Shown here one piece after another: positions 58,382-64,000 of a DNA stretch of 64,000 nucleotides. The position numbers and the translations under genes were made by a program. The DNA lies in NCBI RefSeq assembly GCF_008831285.2, contig NC_045145.1, positions 5,082,802 to 5,146,801 of the forward strand. The letters run 5' to 3'. The notes beneath the pieces were generated by a model that worked only from the letters and a program-made list of their open reading frames with translations, had not been told where the DNA came from and searched no databases. How positions within the stretch are numbered: position 1 is the stretch's first letter; every line of letters begins with the position of its first letter. This stretch comes from Nymphaea colorata. Taxonomy: Eukaryota > Streptophyta > Magnoliopsida > Nymphaeales > Nymphaeaceae.

Positions 58382-59252
58382 ATATGTGAGCAAACATGCT
58401 GAAGCGGTTGCTTATTTAAATTGTATTCATAGGTCAAGTTTTCAAGGTTAGCTAATTTCCTGTTACACTTTGGCTTAGATCCTCAGCAAGATCTGAACAA
58501 CAATTAGGAGATAGCATTCTGGAACTCATGTATTCTATAGCTCTAAACGCAAAAATCCTGACAAAAGTTAGCCTTAGTGTATCCACAACAGATCCTTTGC
58601 TTTTGTTCTTTTTATGGCATGATGCATCACTAACACTGCTGTCTCTTATTATGGAAGTTATATTTATTGTAGCCAAAAATTTAGGTCACTATGTTAGATG
58701 TATGAGAACACACTGTAAAGCTAAATCGTTATGTGTGGCATTTACTTGCAAGTGAAATATGTGTTCAAGCCAAGGGTCTTAATTGCCTGACACTGGTGTC
58801 AAGTTGTTCAATATCATGTTTAGCTTCTAATCAGAAAATGCCAAGTGATGACACTATTCATGGATCCTTTCAATATGTTAATGAGAGCTTATGCAAGTTT
58901 TCTTCAGTACACCGAGATTCACTATGATTCAGATCACCATGGTCTGATCCATAAGAAAACCCTGTAAAAATACTATCATTTAGAAAGGTATTCATGCACA
59001 AGTGAAAAATGTGCTCATTGTTAGTTAATTGCATGACATTTACTAGTCTAGATAATCAGTATAATCTGGTATCTCAGAAGGTGGTGCTTTGGATAAGATT
59101 AAGTTTGTTCATGTTTCTGATTTACTTTCTCTTTTCTCTTCTCTTTAATCATAATTAACACCTTAACATGACATAAAACAACTTTTTTTTTTTAGATACA
59201 AATTCTCATTGTTCCAGGCCCTGAAAGAGTTTGCTTTACATTTATTTTGCAG
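58382..59252. other. PAP intron 5 sequence right of element E
   Basis: AT-rich intron DNA of 871 bp ending TTTATTTTGCAG before PAP exon 6. Short open frames here have no recognisable content. Confidence 0.7.
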
Positions 59253-61264
59253 GTTCCCCTGCACGGACAGTGGGATGGCGTGATCCTGGTTTTATTCATA
59301 CAAGCTTTCTGAAAGATCTATGGCCTAACTCAATGTATCAATCTTTAAAAAACTTGCAGCGAGAGATTATTTACTTCCATTTATTTTCTCTTGAATTTCC
59401 ACAAAATATATCTGTTCATTTTCCTTCTGCTATAGTTACATTAGATTATATGTTCTCAAACTGATTATGTGGAGTTTTCTATGGCTATTTCCAGTTCTCA
59501 ACTGTTTCTTCTAATTTTTTGAGACAGATACACATACCGTCTGGGTCACAGATTATTTAACAACTCATACATTTGGAGCCAAGCTTACCATTTTAGAGCA
59601 TCTCCTTATCTTGGACAGGAATCTGTGCAGCGTGTTATAATTTTCGGGGACATGGGAAAGGTTTGGAGTTGGTTTCCTGGGCAAGCTTTTGAGTGCAAAA
59701 TAGAAATGTTATTCAGTGTCCTATTCTGAAGTCATAAGTTTCTGGATACATTCTAGTTTTCAATCCAGACTTATGTGTACTCTGGCTTCCATAAATTTTT
59801 CCGTGGTCATGTTTTCAGGCAGAGCGTGATGGTTCCAATGAATACAGCAATTACCAGCCCGGAACACTACTGATCAGCTTATCAAGGACTTGAGAAATAT
59901 TGATATAGTCTTCCATTTCGGTGATCTATCTTATGCTAATGGGTACCTATCACAATGGGATCAGTTCACCTCCCAGATAGAGCCAATCGCTTCAATTCTA
60001 CCGTACATGGTTGCAAGGTTGTCTTTGCTAGTCCTTATGCTTAGATGTTTTGCTTAGCCCCTTAAGTACATCTTGTTTCTAAATGACACCTCATGCTGCT
60101 TCATGCAGTGGAAACCATGAACACGACTGGCCAGGTACTGGGTCCTTTTATGCCAACATGGACTCAGGTGGGGAGTGTGGTGTGTTGGCTGAAACCATGT
60201 TTTATGCGCCTGCAGAGAATAGAGCTAAGTTCTGGTATATGCAGACTTTTTGCCACTAATTTTTGTCCAAATCTATGTTCTTGCAAAACAAGTCACGGTT
60301 TTGCTGCATGTTGCAAGATGGACTAGCTATAAACCTTATTGAGAAAATTCAAAATTACTAAACCAGCTTAAGTCTGATCACACATAGATCAATTATTTTT
60401 TTGCTTCTTGATAGTTTAACATTTAAATTTGGAGTCAGCATGCTGATCAGCGTATCATTTTCAAATTTCCATTCTATCCCATGTACATGATGCAGCACAT
60501 GCCTCGTCTATTTTGCTTGTGCAGGTATTCAACCGACTATGGCATGTTTCATTTCTGTGTTGCTGATACGGAACATGACTGGAGACCAGGCACTGAGCAA
60601 TACAAATTTATTGAGCACTGTTTAGCAACAGCTGATAGGAAAAAACAGCCATGGCTCATCTTTGTGGCTCATCGAGTTCTGGGATATTCCTCTAACTCAT
60701 GGTATGCTCAAGAAGGATCTTTTGAGGAGCCTATGGTGAGAGAGAGCCTACAGGGGCTGTGGCAAAAGTACAAGGTTGACCTTGCTTTCTATGGTCATGT
60801 ACACAATTATGAAAGGACATGTCCCATCTACGAGGTATGTGTGCGACCTTGTTAGAATCGCCATCTCTCTTCTCGTTTCATTATTATCTTCTTGTAAGGA
60901 CATAAATCAAGAACTTTTTCCGCTGAATGAAGTGTCACCACTTTTGCTTTTTTGGTTGCAGAGCATATGCATGAGCTCTGAAAAATCCCACTATACAGGA
61001 CCGCTTAATGGAACAATCCATGTAGTTGGTGGTGGAGGTGCCCACCTCTCTGACTTCACAACCCTTCAGACAAGCTGGAGTCTCTACAAAGATTATGACT
61101 TCGGGTTCGTAAAGCTCACAGCATTCAACCATTCGTCTCTGCTCTTTGAATATAAGAAGAGCAGAGATGGTAAAGTTTATGATTCCTTCACAATTAACAG
61201 GGATTACCAAGATATCCTCGCCTGCACCGTCGATAGTTGCCCAAGAACAACGATGGCTTCTTAG
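59253..61264 (+). pseudogene. PAP exons 6-11 (metallophosphatase domain)
   Basis: Exon 6 (59253-59334) reads SPARTVGWRDPGFIHTSFLK and exon 7 (59528-59660) reads YTYRLGHRLFNNSYIW and IIFGDMGK. Exon 8 (59819-60017) reads AERDGSNEYSNYQPG, has a 7-nt deletion, then reads NTTDQLIKDLRNIDIVFHFG and DLSYANGYLSQWDQF. Its 199-nt length breaks the phase, while 206 nt would fit. Exon 9 (60109-60234) carries GNHEHDWPGTGSFYANMDSG. Exon 10 (60525-60834) carries FCVADTEHDW, VAHRVLGYSSNSWY and YGHVHNYERTCP. Exon 11 (60962-61264) carries GPLNGTIHVVGGGGAHLSD and ends DSCPRTTMAS and TAG. All five metal-binding motifs survive. An AATAAA lies about 110 bp after the stop (near 61371). Confidence 0.88.
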
Positions 61265-62449
61265 TTCCAGTGGTCTGATTCTTCAATTATTTTATTGAAA
61301 TATTGATGGTTGCTGCAACCTGCAGATCCCTTTGTATATTGACCTAGACGGTGGTGAATCAGCTTCATCGAAATAAATGCATAGTGAACTTCTCCTACAC
61401 TGCTTATGTCACAATTTAAACAAATGTCACAAGAAAATTCTAAAGACTTTTCCTCAGCCCACTTTTTGTTGCTGAAGTTTAAAATGGCAACTTTAATAAT
61501 AGGACCCGCCACAGTTGGCCTGTTTGTTAGCTGGGAAAAGGATCAATCAGACTTCCAGCAGCAACTTGGCAGATCAATTTAGGTGACAGACTTTCTTTTA
61601 TTCAACTGTAAATTTATTTAAAAATCAGTCCGATATTCCTCCTATTGTAACTGTTTTGTGCAAATGTGTCTGACTATCGCAGCAAAAGACCAGCTTGTTG
61701 AGCTTGATGCCAAACCATCATAGAGTTTCAAAACATCCTATTATTTTCCAAGCTGTTCAATTTGATTCCAAATTAACCACCTGGTCAAGTTTACCAAATT
61801 AAATTAATATTACAAAATAAATAATGAATAGTGTATGACCAGTGGCATCCTTGTTTCAGATGGTGAATCAAATGGTAGACAATTGAGGCTGACTTTGACA
61901 ACATTGCTTTATTCCAATATAAATACATATCAAGAAACATTAGTAAAGGAAGTTTAGGAGTTAAACTGGTGATTAATATGACATACCCTTCACGTGAAAG
62001 GTTTCATCTCAACCAACAGGTGCTCTTTGAGTTGTTAAGAGTGAACGCAATTGGGTTTGGATTGACACCCTTAAACGGAAGTTTTTTTGTCACCCTTCCC
62101 CTGAACTAGTTTCATTTAAACGTCCTAGGGTGTTTAGATGAAGATGACACCCTTAAACGCCATTTTCAAGGTGAAAAACTCATTTCACCAATAAGAATGT
62201 TTTATTAGGTTTGTGAATAACCCCAACCGACCCCGGATTTTCTATAGAAAACATCATTTTGGTCGATCCCGTTATTAAACCAGAAATGCAGGATCCAACT
62301 TTCTAATTGATAATCAAATAAGTTCGACTCGTGAACATTTGTGATCTTATTCAGATATTTTTCTCACTTCCCCGAAAGCGTAAAGCCGGGGACGTCGAAT
62401 CGCTTGAAGAGTATCAGGATAGCCTTTTTGATGAAACTTTCGGTTGGCA
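61265..62449. other. Intergenic region: PAP 3' end and mTERF promoter
   Basis: It begins with the probable PAP 3' untranslated region (AATAAA near 61371). The rest is AT-rich with no recognised gene or repeat; the promoter and 5' untranslated region of the mTERF gene should lie in its right part. Confidence 0.55.
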
Positions 62450-64000
62450 ATGGCTGCCACAGACGTCCTACATGCAAGCCACTGGGCCGAAGTCTGGTTC
62501 TTCCCTCAGCTATCATCTTCTATCCTCACGAGACGGAGCCCTGCCTTCAATCTCAACCTCAAGCTGCTCCAGCTACCATCATTCACCAACACCCCTCGTT
62601 CTCGTGCATCGTCGTCGTTGCTGTGCCGTCGTTACTCCGATTTCGACTCCCCGCTCGAAGCTCGAATCACTGGCGATGACGAATCGGCGGCTCTTCTCAG
62701 GAAGCAGAACTCGAGGTCGTTGGCTGTGCTGCTCGACCCGCTTTCGCTTCCAGAAGCCGCAAGAGAAGAAGACCAAGATGGAGGCGGTTCTATCACAAGT
62801 ATCAGCAGCAAAGACAGAATTGATGAAGAAGGACTTCGCTTAGCCCTTGGTGGGGACGACGAGTCGAGGGCACCCGTGTTTCCGGGCTCGATTTCCCTGT
62901 CCAGACGTCCAACCATCGAAGAGCTTCTGCCCCGACACGGAGGCAAGGAGGAAAAGATGCTGAGGCAGGCCCTGGAGCTCAGGCGGCACGCCGCTCGCGA
63001 GGTCCTCATCGCATCCATGCGAGCTTCCAGGTTCAGCATCACCTACTCTACCAACCTTGTCTCCCATTTGGCGGAATTCGTCGACGGCTTGATTATGGAG
63101 GCTGCTTCCATGAAGATGACACCTCAGTTCTCGCATTCGACCTTCAATTCGCGGGTGAAGGCCTGTATCGAGAAGTGCGGAGTGGTTCCACTCATCAGGT
63201 GATCCTCTATCTTGTTCTATCAACGTTGGCAGCAAACGTAATTCAGAATTTTGTGGTAGGAGGTCGACCAAGCTCTTCCTCATGGACACCTGATTGAAAC
63301 AAAATGGACTGCTTCAACTGATCTCTTGGTGGCCGACATAATGCAGGTGGTTAAAACATAATTCATTGACGTACCCGCAGATCGGGAAGCTAATATGTTT
63401 GTCTGGTGGAGATCTGGAGGGTTTGAGACAGAGGGTTCGGTGGTTAACATATGTTCATGTTAAGGGAAGGAACATCGGGGTGGTACTCACAAGAGCAGAT
63501 TCTGCTTTAAACCGTAGCCTGCATGAATTGAATGATAATGTAGATTATCTGGAAGCGAATGGGGTTAAGAGGGATTGGATGGGATTTGTTATCGGCCGAT
63601 GCCCGCAGATTCTGACGTTGAACATGGACGAGCTTAAAGCCCGAGTTAACTTCTATCTAGATCTTGGAATGGATCAGAAGGACTTTGGCACCATGGTCTT
63701 TGATTATCCTAAGGCGATTGGCTTCTTCAGTTTGGAAGAAATGAATGAAAAGGTAAATGTTCCCATAGGACATGAGGAGATAATTCAGGAAAGTTTCATG
63801 GATCTGATTCATAAAAATTGCATGGCATGGACACCTTCATCCTCTTTGTATTGTGTGTTCATATGAACCAAATGAGATGTGAGAGTTCTAGGCTTTATGC
63901 CAGAAATTTAATAGTTCACAAGGTGGGACTGGAAAGTGATGATCCTAGTTTTGCTCCACTTGGAGATTTAATAAAACTACTTTCTGTTTCAAAAGCCATC
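62450..64000 (+). CDS. mTERF-family protein, 5' part (continues beyond window)
   Basis: Exon 1, 62450-63198, starts ATG (MAATDVLHASHW). Exon 2 is 63347-63752. The intron 63199-63346 is GT-AG with matching phase (AG|G = Arg), and exon 2 ends AAG|GTAAAT, so more exons follow to the right. The N-terminus is Ser/Arg/Leu-rich, like a chloroplast or mitochondrial transit peptide. Then come RPTIEELLPRHGGKEEKML, FNSRVKACIEKCGVVPLIRW, YPQIGKLICLSGGDLEGLRQ, VKGRNIGVVLTRADSALN, RDWMGFVIGRCPQILTLNMD and KDFGTMVFDYPKAIGFFSLE. The helical repeats with conserved Pro are mTERF repeats, which form a nucleic-acid-binding solenoid acting in organelle gene expression. The sequence resembles the Arabidopsis mTERF2/EMB2219 type from memory. 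No break is seen in 385 residues. Confidence 0.88.

Larger units (their letters stand above)
21277..61264 (+). pseudogene. Purple acid phosphatase locus (PAP1/PAP27-like) spread over 40 kb by retrotransposons
   Basis: Eleven recognised exons on the plus strand: 21277-21453, 28157-28246, 28646-28768, 29702-29794, 30759-30888, 59253-59334, 59528-59660, 59819-60017, 60109-60234, 60525-60834 and 60962-61264. Junctions are GT-AG, and phases agree except where exons are broken. The protein matches the plant PAP1/24/27 group (catalogued as probable inactive PAPs): secreted, with an N-terminal domain and a metallophosphatase domain. Metal-site motifs are present: GDMG, GDLSY, GNHE, AHR and GHVH. Two lesions argue against function. 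Exon 2 has two 1-nt losses and an in-frame TAG, and exon 8 has a 7-nt deletion. A short exon after exon 2 (the family's conserved STCP region) is not clearly found. Element G fills the first intron and element E, with its nested D and F, the fifth (28.4 kb). A sequencing error cannot be excluded for single sites, but three breaks make a pseudogene likely. Confidence 0.82.

Overview
The window is nuclear DNA of a seed plant, most likely an angiosperm. It has intron-containing host genes with GT-AG splice sites, AT-rich spacers, plant-type Copia and Ty3/gypsy LTR retrotransposons, and a plant mTERF gene. I cannot name the species. By my boundaries about 41 kb (roughly 64%) is LTR retrotransposon, much of it nested.

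Layout. 1-460 is the 3' end of a Copia element (A) inserted into an older Copia relic (B, 461-2323). 2324-6805 is spacer with a gypsy gag relic and minisatellites. 6811-11796 is a complete but coding-defective Copia element (C; TSD GGAGT). 13327-16302 holds three decayed exons of a purple acid phosphatase (PAP) pseudogene, split by a probable non-autonomous LTR element (H, about 13911-15585). On the minus strand, 18967-19277 is a two-exon gene for the 69-residue Sec61 gamma subunit, which a simple ORF search would miss. From 21277 to 61264 runs a second PAP locus stretched to 40 kb. Its early intron holds Copia element G (22676-27999, identical LTRs, TSD GAAGC). Its intron after exon 5 holds a huge Ty3/gypsy Tat/Ogre-like element E (31744-58376, minus strand, TSD GTTAT, LTRs of 3.15 and 3.70 kb). 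E is itself interrupted by two Copia elements: D (36714-41929, TSD GTTTC) and F (43102-48568, TSD CTGAC). From 62450 to the right edge is the start of an mTERF-family gene.

How the parts relate. SEC61G and the mTERF gene look intact as far as visible. The PAP locus keeps recognisable exons for most of the enzyme, including all the metal-binding motifs, but it has frameshifts in exons 2 and 8 and is probably a pseudogene. The upstream PAP fragment shares intron as well as exon sequence with it, so the two arose by local duplication. Every autonomous-type retroelement has at least one coding lesion, including the newest (G). Relative order is clear where elements nest: E before D and F, and B before A.

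I found no clearly undescribed biological system. The most unusual structures are the Tat/Ogre-like element with its plant-mobile-domain-like ORF1 and satellite-bearing LTRs, the chain of palindromes in one Copia LTR family, and the 28-kb intron they created in the PAP locus.
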